DNA of 64,000 nt from an uncultured Synergistaceae bacterium (GCA_937868015.1 CALMLW010000045.1:1-64000); one strand, 5' to 3'. Shown: positions 15,145 to 24,178, numbered from the stretch's first letter. Numbers and translations are program-made. The notes: a model not told the origin generated them from the sequence alone.

Positions 15145-16192
15145 GGTGCGGCGTCCGGGGTTGCTCTCCACGGTGCAGGACGGGGGGCGTTGGGGGTACC
15201 AGGGAAAGGGCGTTCCCGTGGCGGGGGCCATGGATCTACCCGCCTTCAGGCGAGGAAACCTCGTGGCGGGAAACGAGCCGGAAGAGGCGGCACTGGAGAT
15301 CACCGTCCTGGGGCCCACCCTCGGCGTCCTTGAAGGAGAAGGGATCGTGGCGGCGGCGGGGGCCGACCTGGGCTTTGCCCTAAACGGGGCTCCGGCGCCG
15401 CTTTTGACGGCGGTGCGGGTGCGCTCCGGGGACGAGATATCCTTTGCGGGGCCCCGGGGAGGGGGATGCCGGGGGTATCTCTGCTTCGCCGGAGGAGTGG
15501 CGGTGCCTCCGGTGATGGGGAGTCGCTCCACCTTTCTTCGAGGAGCCCTGGGGGGCTTTCATGGACGGGCGTTGCGCGCGGGCGACGTGCTGGAGACCGG
15601 CGACCTCCCCCCCCTCGCCTTCGCGGGGGAGGGTTTTTCCTGCCCCCCCGATCTGGATCTCGACCGGTCGGCGGATCGCCCCCTGCGGGTGGTGCCGGGC
15701 CCCCAGGATGATGCCTTCACCGCCGAGGGGCGGGAAATTTTCTTTTCTTCCGCCTATCGGGTCACCGACGAGGCGGACCGCATGGGGTATCGGTTGGAGG
15801 GGCCTCCGGTGGCCCATTCTCGAGGGGCGGACATCGTTTCCGATGCCGTGCCCCTGGGGGCCATCCAGATTCCGGGGCACGGGCGCCCCATCTGCATGCT
15901 GGCGGATCGTCAGACCACGGGGGGCTATCCGAAAATTGCCGTGATCTGTTCCGACGACGTGGGGGTCCTGGCCCAAAGGATGGCGGGCGATACGGTACGC
16001 TTCGTGGCGGTGACCTTTGCCGAGGCCCTGCGATGGGCCAAGGAAGAGGGCGATGCCTTGGAAAATCTGCGACGGGCCCGGAGTACTTGGCGATCGAGGC
16101 CCCGATTCCCGGCGGGATGGGATGCTTCGGGAAGATGGACCCTTACGGTGGGGGAAAGGGCCTACGCGGTGACGTGGAGGGCCCGGAGTTGA
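15134..16192 (+). CDS. pxpC: 5-oxoprolinase subunit PxpC (biotin-dependent carboxyltransferase family)
   Basis: 352 residues of the KipA/PxpC family. The N-terminus (EVRRPGLLSTVQDGGRWGYQ) is the family signature, and the later DRMGYRLEG (about 215-223) and LADRQTTGGYPKIA (about 257-270) are also conserved. No biotin-attachment site is expected in this family. It is translated from an ATG overlapping the end of pxpB, which fits a stoichiometric complex. The last 40 residues are richer in Arg and Trp than the rest. Confidence 0.92.
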   Translation: MRLEVRRPGLLSTVQDGGRWGYQGKGVPVAGAMDLPAFRRGNLVAGNEPEEAALEITVLGPTLGVLEGEGIVAAAGADLGFALNGAPAPLLTAVRVRSGDEISFAGPRGGGCRGYLCFAGGVAVPPVMGSRSTFLRGALGGFHGRALRAGDVLETGDLPPLAFAGEGFSCPPDLDLDRSADRPLRVVPGPQDDAFTAEGREIFFSSAYRVTDEADRMGYRLEGPPVAHSRGADIVSDAVPLGAIQIPGHGRPICMLADRQTTGGYPKIAVICSDDVGVLAQRMAGDTVRFVAVTFAEALRWAKEEGDALENLRRARSTWRSRPRFPAGWDASGRWTLTVGERAYAVTWRARS

Positions 16193-16221
16193 CGAAGGGG
16201 GTGGGGGAAGCCGTGGCGGTG

Positions 16222-16983
16222 ATGATGATGGATCTCAATAGCGACCTGGGAGAGAGCTTTGGCGCCTGGACCATGGGGGACGACGAGGCGGTGCTAGCTT
16301 CGGTGAGCTCGGCCAACGTGGCCTGCGGTTACCATGCGGGGGATCCCGAGGTCATGCTGAAGACCGTGCGGGCCGCCGCCCGGCGGAGCGTGGGGGTGGG
16401 GGCCCATCCGGGGTACCCCGATTTGGTGGGCTTCGGTCGGCGGAACATGGCTTGCTCTCCGGACGAGGTGTACGCCTTTACGCTTTACCAGATCGGGGCT
16501 CTGACGGCGGTCTGCCGGGCCTCCGGGGTGTCTCTGCGGCATGTGAAGCCCCACGGGGCCCTTTACAACCAGGCGGCCAAGGACCCACGATTGGCGGAGG
16601 CCATCGCCCGGGCGGTGAAGGACGGAGGCGAGGGGCTGATGCTGTTGGGGCTGGCTAATTCGGCCTTTGGGGGAGCGGCGGCGACGGTGGGGGTTCCCTT
16701 CGCGGCGGAGGCCTTCGCCGACCGGGCGTACCGGGCCGACGGCACCCTGGTGCCCCGGGGGGAGCCGGGGGCGGTGATCCACGACGAGTCCGTGGCGGCG
16801 GCTCGGGTGGTGCGCATGGCCACCGAAGGGGTAGTGGAGGCCATCGACGGCACCCTTGTTTCCCTGCGCCCCCATTCCGTGTGCCTCCACGGCGACACAA
16901 AGGAAGCGGTGACCATGGCACGGGAGGTTCGCCGGGCGTTGGAAGGCGCGGGCGTGGAGATTAGGGCTCTGGAGGTGCGGTGA
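16222..16983 (+). CDS. pxpA: 5-oxoprolinase subunit PxpA (LamB/YcsF family)
   Basis: 253 residues. The start [13 protein letters not shown], then [12 protein letters not shown] (about 34-45), [11 protein letters not shown] and [10 protein letters not shown] are the hallmark blocks of the LamB/YcsF family, whose His and Asp residues build the active site. PxpA is the hydrolytic partner of PxpBC. ATG at 16222 is preferred because GGGGGAAG lies nine to twelve bases upstream. Its TGA overlaps the ATG of the DUF1445 gene. Confidence 0.93.
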   Translation: MMMDLNSDLGESFGAWTMGDDEAVLASVSSANVACGYHAGDPEVMLKTVRAAARRSVGVGAHPGYPDLVGFGRRNMACSPDEVYAFTLYQIGALTAVCRASGVSLRHVKPHGALYNQAAKDPRLAEAIARAVKDGGEGLMLLGLANSAFGGAAATVGVPFAAEAFADRAYRADGTLVPRGEPGAVIHDESVAAARVVRMATEGVVEAIDGTLVSLRPHSVCLHGDTKEAVTMAREVRRALEGAGVEIRALEVR

Positions 16984-17783
16984 TGAAAAGCTTTTCCGAT
17001 ATGCAAGGCCTTTCTCCTAGGGAGATCCGGGAGATCATCCGTCGGGGGGAGTGGGACGCCCCCACGCCGGGGCTGGCTCCGGGGCATGTTCAGGCGAATC
17101 TGGTGATCCTCCCCCGGGAGTGGGCCTATGATTTTCTCGTCTTCGCGATGCGTAATCCCAAGCCCTGTCCCGTACTGGACGTGACGGAGCCCGGAGATCC
17201 CGAACCCCGGAAAATGGCCCCCGGAGGGGATCTGCGCACCGATCTGCCCCGATATCGAGTGTGGGAACAGGGCCAGTGTGTGGCGGAGCCCCGGGAGATC
17301 GGGGAGTATTGGCGGGACGATCTCGTGGGCTTTCTCCTGGGGTGCTCCTTCAGTTTCGAGGGAGCCTTGACGGAGGCCCGGGTGCCGGTGCGCCACATCG
17401 AGTGCGGATGCAACGTGCCCATGTACATCACCAACGTCCCCTGCGCCCCGGCGGGAAGGCTCTCCGGCCCTATGGTGGTGAGCATGCGTCCCATCCCCGC
17501 CTCCCTGGTACCCCGGGCGGTGCTGGCCACGGGGCGCTTTCCGGCGGTGCACGGAGCCCCCGTTCACGTGGGGGATCCCGGGGCCATCGGAATCGGCGAT
17601 GTGCAACGCCCGGACTTCGGCGATCCGGTGCCGATCCGGGAGGGGGAAGTACCGGTCTTCTGGGCCTGCGGCGTGACGCCCCAGGCGGCGCTCATGGCGT
17701 CTCGCCCCCCCTTCGCCATCACCCACGCCCCGGGGCATATGTTCCTCTGTGACCCCCGGGACTCGGATTTGGCGGTCTTCTAG
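16983..17783 (+). CDS. DUF1445 protein (YcsI / D-glutamate cyclase-like)
   Basis: 266 residues of the DUF1445 family, annotated as putative hydro-lyase. Visible family blocks are the early [28 protein letters not shown] (about 117-129) and NVPMY (about 142-146). The same domain forms the C-terminal part of mitochondrial D-glutamate cyclase, which converts D-glutamate to 5-oxo-D-proline. Position directly after PxpA, as in the B. subtilis ycs/kip locus, supports a step in glutamate/oxoproline interconversion. The ATG at 16983 follows GGAGGTG; a GTG at 16980 would add one residue. Confidence 0.85.
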   Translation: MKSFSDMQGLSPREIREIIRRGEWDAPTPGLAPGHVQANLVILPREWAYDFLVFAMRNPKPCPVLDVTEPGDPEPRKMAPGGDLRTDLPRYRVWEQGQCVAEPREIGEYWRDDLVGFLLGCSFSFEGALTEARVPVRHIECGCNVPMYITNVPCAPAGRLSGPMVVSMRPIPASLVPRAVLATGRFPAVHGAPVHVGDPGAIGIGDVQRPDFGDPVPIREGEVPVFWACGVTPQAALMASRPPFAITHAPGHMFLCDPRDSDLAVF

Positions 17784-17837
17784 CTTCTTACGGAAAGGAG
17801 CGCCGTGGCGATTCCCCTTTACCCCGGCGAGGAGTGA

Positions 17838-18410
17838 TCACGACGGGGGGATCGGGCCCAGGCGGGCCCGCAGGGCGGGCCAGTGGGGGTCGGGGAGCGC
17901 CAGGGGAGTCACGGTCCAGGCGGGATCTTCGAGGAAGGCGGAGGCGTGCTCGCTGTTGTAGTACACGATCTCCGCCCCGTGGGGGGCGTAACGAAGGCGC
18001 ACTTCCCGAAGAAAGCCCCCCAGGGTGGAGGCGTCGAAGGGGTTAAAAAGGTAAAAGAGCGTGGGGACAGGGGGGAGATTGGAGACCAGCCGCACTGCGT
18101 CCCCGGAGAGGACTCGCACCTGGGGGCTGGAGCGGAAGCGGCGGCGGGTCCAGGCGGCGATCCCCCGGTTTACCTCGATGCCCGTGAGGTTTTTGTCCGC
18201 GAAACCATGCTGGAGCCACCACGCCAGCACCCGCCCCGATCCGCACCCCACGTCCACCAGGGCGGAATAGGGGGTCTCGGGATCGGGGAAGAGGAGTCCC
18301 AGGGCCCCCTCTTCCGTGGGGCAGGGGCCGTGCCCTCCGGGGTGAAAACTGGTGTAACAGGGGCAGAGGACGTGGCAGAGGAGAAATTCGCGAAGCGACG
18401 TCATCGACAC
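17838..18410 (-). CDS. SAM-dependent methyltransferase-like protein
   Basis: 190 residues with a Rossmann-type motif I, VDVGCGSGRVLAWW (about 50-63), and an acidic residue at the end of the next strand (TGIEVN), the usual S-adenosylmethionine site. There are several Cys near the N-terminus (LLCHVLCPC). The substrate is unknown. GTG at 18410 is preferred because AAAGGAGG lies nine bases upstream on the minus strand. Convergent with the DUF1445 gene and with its own promoter at 18444-18472. Confidence 0.72.
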   Translation of the reverse strand: MSMTSLREFLLCHVLCPCYTSFHPGGHGPCPTEEGALGLLFPDPETPYSALVDVGCGSGRVLAWWLQHGFADKNLTGIEVNRGIAAWTRRRFRSSPQVRVLSGDAVRLVSNLPPVPTLFYLFNPFDASTLGGFLREVRLRYAPHGAEIVYYNSEHASAFLEDPAWTVTPLALPDPHWPALRARLGPIPPS

Positions 18411-18443
18411 GGCGTGGATCCTCCTTTCGTGACCTTGAGGGCT

Positions 18444-18472
18444 ATCATAAGTTTTCGGAGAGAAAAAGTCCA
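18444..18472 (-). promoter_or_regulatory. sigma-70-type promoter for the methyltransferase gene
   Basis: On the minus strand, TGGACT (18472-18467), a 17-base spacer and TATGAT (18449-18444) form a good -35/-10 pair about 35 bases before the start codon. Confidence 0.6.
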
Positions 18473-18601
18473 CTAACCTGAAGCCCCCCGCGAACCCCTC
18501 TTTCGGAGGGGTATAGGCGGGAGAATAAAGGGGCCGTTGCCTAGCCAGAGGCCGGGACGCCCCAAGGGACTGGGGCGCCCCAGGCGGAGGGCTTTCCGGT
18601 C

Positions 18602-20098
18602 TCAGGACCCTTCGTGGCGGCGCAGGGGGAGGATGGGGGCCAGCTCCACCTCGGGGAAGTCGTCCAGCTCCACCCCGGCGGCGGCCTGGAGAAAGGTGCC
18701 CACCCACCAGAACACGTCCTGGCGCTGGATGCGCCTCCTTAGGGAGACCATGCGTCGGCGCTGCTCCTTCTCGGACATTTCGAAGGCCTTCCAGATGGCC
18801 TCCGCCGTACCCTCGGTGTCGTAGGGGTTTATGAGGATGGTGTCGGAGAGTTGGGCGGCGGCCCCGGCGAACTCGCTCAGGATAAGCACCCCTCGCCGAT
18901 CCACATGAGAGGCGCAATACTCCTTGCAGACCAGGTTCATGCCGTCCTTTAGGGGCGTCACCAGGGCCATGTCCGCCGCGAGATAGTGGGCGACGAGCTG
19001 GGATCGATCCATGGATTGGTAGAGATAGACCACGGGGATCCATCCGTCTTTGGTGTACTTTCCGTTGATGCCGCTGACGAGGAGCTCTATGCGCTCCTTG
19101 AGGTCGCGGTAGGCCTTGACCGTCTCTCGGCTGGGCACCACCACCTGGACGAGGGATAGGCGTCCCCGGAGCTCGGGGTGCCGTTCTAGGGCGCTTTGGA
19201 AGGCCATGAGGCGCTCTAGGATGCCCTTGGTGTAATCCAGGCGATCCACTCCCAGGGCCAGCTTTTCCATGCGGTATTGCTCCCGGAGGAGGGCGGCCTG
19301 GCGTTTCACCGGGGCGCTGCGGGCCGTGCGGTCAAAGTCGTCGTAGTCGATACTGATGGGGATGGCGGCGGCGGAAAAAGATCGCCCTTCCACCGTGGAG
19401 GTCATGACGGGGCCCCGTCCGTGGACGGTGGCCGAGGGGAAAAAGGCCCGAAGACAGGTGAGGAAGTTTCTCCGGTCCCGGGCGGTCTGGAAGGCCACCA
19501 GGTCGTAGGCGGTGAGAGCCCGCAGGAGGGACATGCGCCAGGGAAGCTTGGCGAAGATATCCAGGGGAGGAAAGGGGATGTGGAGGAAAAAGACGCATCG
19601 CCGAGACACGTCCTGGCGAGATAGCATTTCCGCCACGTGGATCAGATGATAGTCGTGGATCCAGATCAAGTTGCGGGGGGTTGTGTGCCGGGCCACGGCG
19701 GAGGCAAAGAGCTCGTTGACTCGGAGGTAGGCCTGCCAATGGTCCGGGAGGAACTCGCACTTTCCCTGGAGATCGTGAAAGAGGGGCCAGATGATGCCAT
19801 TGGAAAAGCCCTGGTAAAAGCTTTCCACCTCTTCCGGCGAGAGAAAAACGGGAAAGAGACGATAGCCGCTGCTCTCGGAGGCGGGGCCTAGGATGTTTCG
19901 TACTTCCCGGATTCCGATGGTCTCAGAGGTGCCGGGCCAGCCGATCCAGACCCCTCCTCGGTCTCGAAGTACGGGGCCGAGGGCGCTGACGAGGCCCCCC
20001 GATCCTCCCTTGATCTGCCACGAGTCCTCCTGACGATGGAGCACCACGGGGAGACGGTTCGATACCACCACTAGGCGTTCATAACGATTTTCTGTCAT
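18602..20098 (-). CDS. otsA: trehalose-6-phosphate synthase (GT20 family)
   Basis: 498 residues. RLVVVSNRLPVVL at the N-terminus, the GGLVSAL loop, WIHDYHLI and the GVDRLDYTKGI block are diagnostic of GT20 enzymes, which transfer glucose from UDP- or GDP-glucose to glucose 6-phosphate. The DGMNLVCKEY motif near the C-terminus binds the sugar nucleotide. The ATG at 20098 follows GGAGAGG. It is the last gene of a minus-strand operon DUF5752-treT-otsB-otsA. Glucosylglycerol-phosphate synthase is a related alternative, but the otsB and treT neighbours favour trehalose. Confidence 0.92.
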   Translation of the reverse strand: MTENRYERLVVVSNRLPVVLHRQEDSWQIKGGSGGLVSALGPVLRDRGGVWIGWPGTSETIGIREVRNILGPASESSGYRLFPVFLSPEEVESFYQGFSNGIIWPLFHDLQGKCEFLPDHWQAYLRVNELFASAVARHTTPRNLIWIHDYHLIHVAEMLSRQDVSRRCVFFLHIPFPPLDIFAKLPWRMSLLRALTAYDLVAFQTARDRRNFLTCLRAFFPSATVHGRGPVMTSTVEGRSFSAAAIPISIDYDDFDRTARSAPVKRQAALLREQYRMEKLALGVDRLDYTKGILERLMAFQSALERHPELRGRLSLVQVVVPSRETVKAYRDLKERIELLVSGINGKYTKDGWIPVVYLYQSMDRSQLVAHYLAADMALVTPLKDGMNLVCKEYCASHVDRRGVLILSEFAGAAAQLSDTILINPYDTEGTAEAIWKAFEMSEKEQRRRMVSLRRRIQRQDVFWWVGTFLQAAAGVELDDFPEVELAPILPLRRHEGS

Positions 20099-20118
20099 TA
20101 GACCTCTCCTTTTTTGAA

Positions 20119-20910
20119 TTATTTCTCCCACAGAGAAAGAAATTGAAGGACCTCTTCCGGGGGCACGCACCACGCCGAGGCCTGGGTGGGACGCCACCGG
20201 GATCGCACTAGGATTCCCAGACCCCGGCGGGCCAGGAAGGCGAAGGCGTCTTCGTCGGTGAGATCATCCCCCAGATAGGCCACGAAGTCGGAAGGGGGCT
20301 CGGGGGGGGGCAAGGAGGCGAGGTATCGCTCCAGGGCCTTGCCCTTATTGAAGGCTCTGTGACGCAGCTCCCATCCCCCGTCGAAGGGCAGGATCTGTAA
20401 TCCCGTCTCCCGAGCCACCGAGGCCCAGATCTCCACGGAAAAATCCTGTTCTGGCAGTCGATAATTCCTCGTGTGAAGCGCCAAGGTCCCATGCTTGCGC
20501 TCCAGGGGACAGGGAAGGGTGAACCCTTTATGCTTCCACCGTTCCCGAAACATGGCTTCGGCAACGGCCAACCCCTCCTGGGTTTGTTCTGGCAGGGGGA
20601 GCAAAAAGGGCTCCTCTCCGGGCCACCCCTCCTCTCCGCCGTGGCATCCGAATATGGGGCACCGATCTCCCAAGGGCTTCAGAAGATGGCGCACCTCCGC
20701 CACGGGGCGGCCGGAGAAAAAGGCCAAAAGGTCCCCCTGGGCGTGGATTTTTTCCAGCATGGGGACGACGCCGGGGTAGGGGGTTACCTCCATGCGGCGA
20801 GGGCGAAAAGGGGCCAAGGTTCCGTCGAAATCCAGTCCCAGTACCCTCCGGGAAGCCCGAAGTAGGCTCGCCCGGAGGGCCCCGGCGACGGAGAGCGCGG
20901 CGGAGATCAT
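20119..20910 (-). CDS. otsB: trehalose-6-phosphate phosphatase (HAD family)
   Basis: 263 residues of the HAD superfamily. Motif I is GLDFDGTLAPF with nucleophile Asp27 and Asp29, motif II is FFSGRP, and GDDLTDEDAF near the C-terminus supplies the metal-binding acidic residues. It removes phosphate from trehalose 6-phosphate. The ATG directly follows the TAG of treT, and the stop lies 20 bases before otsA, consistent with one transcript. Confidence 0.92.
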   Translation of the reverse strand: MISAALSVAGALRASLLRASRRVLGLDFDGTLAPFRPRRMEVTPYPGVVPMLEKIHAQGDLLAFFSGRPVAEVRHLLKPLGDRCPIFGCHGGEEGWPGEEPFLLPLPEQTQEGLAVAEAMFRERWKHKGFTLPCPLERKHGTLALHTRNYRLPEQDFSVEIWASVARETGLQILPFDGGWELRHRAFNKGKALERYLASLPPPEPPSDFVAYLGDDLTDEDAFAFLARRGLGILVRSRWRPTQASAWCVPPEEVLQFLSLWEK

Positions 20911-22152
20911 CTAGACGGTGACCTCCAGTCGATGGGGGGTTTCCTGGAGTAGGAGCAGCATGATAGCCAGCTCGTTCCTCACGAGGCGGGGCAAAAGGAA
21001 GTTTTCCAGGGCGTACTCCCTCCCTTTTTTCCCCATGACCTGGCCCTCCTCGGGGCGCTGTAGGAGGTGGCGTAAGCGGAAGGCGAGCCCCTCCGGGGTG
21101 TGAACCCGATAGCCCGTTTGCCCCTGGATGATCTGGAGCCGGATGCCCCCCACGTTCCCTCCGATGACGGGCTTGCCCTTCCACATGGCCTCGGTTACCG
21201 TGAGGCCGAAGCCCTCTTTTATGGATTTTTGCACTATCACGGCGGCGGCTCGCTGCAAGGCGTTGATGGTGCGATGGGCGTCCGAGGGAAGGACCAGGAT
21301 GTGGACGTGGGGTATGCCTTCGGCGGCGCGGCGCACCTCTTGGAGGACCGCCTCTCCCTCCGGATCGTCCGAGGCCCCTCCTCCGGCGAGGACGAGTTGC
21401 ATGGGGGCGGTCTTCATGACAATGCGGCAGGCCTCGATCACTCCCAGGGGGTCTTTGAAGTGATCGAAGCGCGAGACCTGTAGGACCAAGGGAAGGGCCC
21501 TATCCAGCCCGAAGCGGTCGAACACCGAAAGGACCTCCTCCTCGGGGAGAAGGATGTTTTTATCGCTTAAGGGGTCGATGCACGGGGGAATGAGAAAGAC
21601 CGGGTGAGGCAGGGGTTGGGCGAAGTCTGGTAGCGAGAAGATGCTGGCATCGTAGGAGGCCACCCAGGGTTGCAGGTAACGCCACACCGTCCTGCTGGGG
21701 GAGCTGAGATCGATGTGGCACCGCCATATCCAGCACCCCCGGCGATCGGAGCAGTGTTGGATGAGGGGAGCGGGCTGGGGGTCGTGGATGAAGACGAAAT
21801 CCGCCCCTTCGAGGATATTTTTTAGCTTTTCGCTGTTGCGGAGCCCGGCGCCTTCGAAGGCGTCTCGGTACCTCGCGGCCAGGTTCCCCTTGGCGCCCTG
21901 CAACGTGTTGTGGATAGTTTTAGTGGCCTGAAAGAATTCCGGGGGGCCGTCCACGGTCTCCCATCGGGCCTCCAACCCCAGTTCCTGCTGAAGCGGGATG
22001 AGACGCTGCAATATTTCAGCCACGCCGCCCCCCTCGCGAGTGGAGTTCACGTGCACCACTCGGCGGCCCTGGAGGCGCGAAGCCAGTTGTTCCAATACGG
22101 CGATCTCTTCCGATCCCACCACTTCCCGATACGATGCCAGGAGAGTTTTCAT
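20911..22152 (-). CDS. treT: GT4-family trehalose synthase (TreT-like)
   Basis: 413 residues of glycosyltransferase family 4. VVHVNSTREGGGVAEILQRL near the start is the TreT-type acceptor loop, and VIVQKSIKEGFGLTVTEAMW holds the family E-x7-E motif. TreT joins NDP-glucose and glucose directly to trehalose. Its ATG overlaps the TGA of the DUF5752 gene. Presence of both TreT and OtsAB in one operon gives two routes to the same solute, or one enzyme may use a different acceptor. Confidence 0.88.
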   Translation of the reverse strand: MKTLLASYREVVGSEEIAVLEQLASRLQGRRVVHVNSTREGGGVAEILQRLIPLQQELGLEARWETVDGPPEFFQATKTIHNTLQGAKGNLAARYRDAFEGAGLRNSEKLKNILEGADFVFIHDPQPAPLIQHCSDRRGCWIWRCHIDLSSPSRTVWRYLQPWVASYDASIFSLPDFAQPLPHPVFLIPPCIDPLSDKNILLPEEEVLSVFDRFGLDRALPLVLQVSRFDHFKDPLGVIEACRIVMKTAPMQLVLAGGGASDDPEGEAVLQEVRRAAEGIPHVHILVLPSDAHRTINALQRAAAVIVQKSIKEGFGLTVTEAMWKGKPVIGGNVGGIRLQIIQGQTGYRVHTPEGLAFRLRHLLQRPEEGQVMGKKGREYALENFLLPRLVRNELAIMLLLLQETPHRLEVTV

Positions 22153-22817
22153 GCCGGGGCCTCCTCTTCGCCTATTCTCAGGGCTGCTCCCACGCGCTGA
22201 CGGAGCTCGGTGACCCTCAGGAGAAAGGGATCCAGGGCTCTCAGAGCCCTGATACGAGGGCTATCTTCGGGGTCTTCACAGGCGTGGACGAGCCAGGAGG
22301 AAAAGTCGTCGTGGTGGTCCGGCGTGCGCCGCCGGGCGTCAACAAAGTGAAAAAATAGCGACCCCTGGCTGGCGTTTTCCACCAGGGAGGCCAGCTCTGC
22401 GGGGGAGTGGGCCCGGAGCTCCGTGTCGAAGACGATCATGGCGGCGTCGGTGAAGAAAAAATCCCGATCGGCTCGGGCCCAGGAGAGGAAGTCCTCTCGG
22501 GATAGACGATCGTCGAGGATGTCGAGGATATCTCGTCGCAGGTCTTCGAATGAGGGGACATGGGAAGGATTGAGGATATTCAGGCGCTCGGCCGTGGCGG
22601 GATCCCCCACAGGGCCCGCCACCCAGGCGGCAAAGTCGTTGGCGAAATCCGCCTCGCCGAATTGGGGACGTAGTAGACGGCCCCAGAAGTGGTAGTGCAA
22701 GCACTGGTCGCTCGCCAAAGACACGCCCTGGCGCAGCTCCTTCAGGCTTTGGGCCCGCAATCCGGTACTCATGGTCACCAGGGCACAGCCCTGCTGGATG
22801 AAAGGGTGTGGGGTCAT
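22149..22817 (-). CDS. DUF5752 family protein
   Basis: 222 residues, soluble, Asp- and Arg-rich, with a predicted mainly helical fold. Segments such as LHYHFWGRLLRPQF (about 41-54) and ANDFAAWVAG are typical of the DUF5752 family, which recurs beside trehalose synthase genes. Its role is not established; a regulatory or assembly role for the glycosyltransferases is only inference. The ATG at 22817 follows AAGGAGGGCGTC and it is the first gene of the minus-strand trehalose operon. Confidence 0.75.
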   Translation of the reverse strand: MTPHPFIQQGCALVTMSTGLRAQSLKELRQGVSLASDQCLHYHFWGRLLRPQFGEADFANDFAAWVAGPVGDPATAERLNILNPSHVPSFEDLRRDILDILDDRLSREDFLSWARADRDFFFTDAAMIVFDTELRAHSPAELASLVENASQGSLFFHFVDARRRTPDHHDDFSSWLVHACEDPEDSPRIRALRALDPFLLRVTELRQRVGAALRIGEEEAPA

Positions 22818-23160
22818 GACGCCCTCCTTTCTTTTTTGGCCCCGCAAGGGTCGGGGGCGGGATGGATATTCCCTCCTCTCTCGAAGAATTTTTCCACGCA
22901 TCAAGAAGTTCCGCCGTTGCCCCGGAGCCCTCCCCGGCGCTTAGGAGGAGGTTCCTCTCCGATCGCGCCCTTTTTGGAAAACGAAAGGTCTTGCCTCCGG
23001 AGGGCTTTTTGGTAAAGTGGTAGAGGCAGGCGATCATAATCCATTATTCTACCATGGGGGAGTTTTTTGCAGAAAGGGCCATAAGGGGGAGGACATTTTT
23101 TCTTTTGTCTGCTATAATAAACTTTTTGGCTTAAACGATATAACAGGAGGAATTGGGGAG
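22818..23160. other. divergent intergenic region between the trehalose operon and an EamA gene
   Basis: The 343-base gap holds the leader of the minus-strand trehalose operon and, on the plus strand, an extended -10 promoter near 23110. Its AT-rich part (23030-23140) contrasts with the surrounding DNA. I see no ORF worth reporting and no clear minus-strand promoter. Confidence 0.5.
23110..23118 (+). promoter_or_regulatory. extended -10 promoter for the EamA gene
   Basis: TGCTATAAT is a perfect -10 box with the TG extension. The -35 region 17 bases upstream is weak (AGGACA), which is usual for extended -10 promoters. Transcription should begin near 23125, before the AGGAGG of the gene at 23161. 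Confidence 0.65.
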
Positions 23161-24072
23161 ATGGCGATGGGGGGAGTGCTGGCGGTGCTCTGTTGTACCT
23201 TCATATGGGGCGTCATGGGGCCCATCATGCGCCAGGGAGCCTCTTACGGATTGACGTCTTTTGACATCTCTCTGGTGAGGGCCACGGGAGCGGCGTTGCT
23301 GCTCGGGGGGATAGGCTTCCTTAGGGGGAAGTCGTTGCGCTGCCCGCGCCCGTTGATCCTTTACCGTGCCGTAAATGGCCTTTTCGGAGTGGTGGGACTT
23401 TACGTCTTGAGCAATTATGCCCTGATCACCATCCCGGTGGGGTTGGCCACCGTCCTGTTTTATACCGCCCCCCTGTGGGTGGTGGTGTTGGCCCATGTCC
23501 TTGGCAAGGAACCCCTGACGCCCCTGCGCATCGTGTCGGTGGGGATGGCCCTGGGGGGAGTGTGGTGGTCCGCAGGGGAGATCCACTTTCTCGGGTACGG
23601 CCTGTGGGGGCCTGTGGCCATGCTGGTGGCGGGATTTTCCTATGCGGTCTTTTTGCTGAATGGACGCTATGCCCCCGGGGCCGACGATACCTTCGGGACC
23701 TACTTTCACACCTACGTGGCGGGGACGGCGGTGATGTGGGGCTTGGCCTGCTTCACGTCGACCCTCTCTCATCTCCGGGCCCTGCCTTGGGAAGGGTGGG
23801 CCCTGCTGGCCTACCTGGTGCTGATCCCCACGCTGGGGGCCTACGGTCTGGTAATGTGGGCGCTCCGGCGCGTTCCCAGCGCGGTGGTGTCGTTGCTCTC
23901 CATGACGGAGATGCTCTTTGCCATCTTTTGGGGGTGGTGGCTCCTCGGCGAAATCCCCACGCCCGCTACCCTAGGAGGAGCGGCCTTCATAGGCACGGCG
24001 GTGGTGCTAGTTACCCTGGAGGGATGGGTGGCTTGGGGGAAAACTCCCCTGGTGGAAGACCCCAAACCATGA
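23161..24072 (+). CDS. EamA/DMT-family transporter
   Basis: 303 residues with ten membrane helices and two EamA repeats; CTFIWGVMGPIMRQ near the start and the FWGWWLLGEIPTPATLGGA segment near the end are typical. It likely exports a small metabolite. AGGAGG at 23145-23150 and the ATG at 23161 fix the start, while an in-frame upstream extension lacks a site of its own. It is monocistronic, with its own promoter and the terminator-bearing region before tig downstream. Confidence 0.82.
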   Translation: MAMGGVLAVLCCTFIWGVMGPIMRQGASYGLTSFDISLVRATGAALLLGGIGFLRGKSLRCPRPLILYRAVNGLFGVVGLYVLSNYALITIPVGLATVLFYTAPLWVVVLAHVLGKEPLTPLRIVSVGMALGGVWWSAGEIHFLGYGLWGPVAMLVAGFSYAVFLLNGRYAPGADDTFGTYFHTYVAGTAVMWGLACFTSTLSHLRALPWEGWALLAYLVLIPTLGAYGLVMWALRRVPSAVVSLLSMTEMLFAIFWGWWLLGEIPTPATLGGAAFIGTAVVLVTLEGWVAWGKTPLVEDPKP

Positions 24073-24139
24073 TTTACCGGGGGACCTGGGCGGCGAAAAA
24101 ACGCCCCCATGTCACTGACGAGCCAAGATTGGGGGGCGA

Positions 24140-24168
24140 TTGACGATTGAGACTCCCCATGCTAGGAT
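24140..24168 (+). promoter_or_regulatory. sigma-70-type promoter upstream of tig
   Basis: TTGACG (24140-24145), a 17-base spacer and TAGGAT (24163-24168) with a TG extension. The predicted transcript begins near 24175 and meets a terminator at 24242-24271 before reaching tig. Confidence 0.62.
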
Positions 24169-24178
24169 GCAAAAGGAG

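Noticed and set aside
18535-18600. Hairpin after otsA as a terminator for the trehalose operon
   Set aside because: CGCCCCA/TGGGGCG hairpins exist but no T-run follows on the minus strand, so termination is not supported.
17838-19043. Extension of the methyltransferase frame upstream to a much longer protein
   Set aside because: The extra part overlaps otsA and has shadow-like composition; the Shine-Dalgarno and promoter support the short start.
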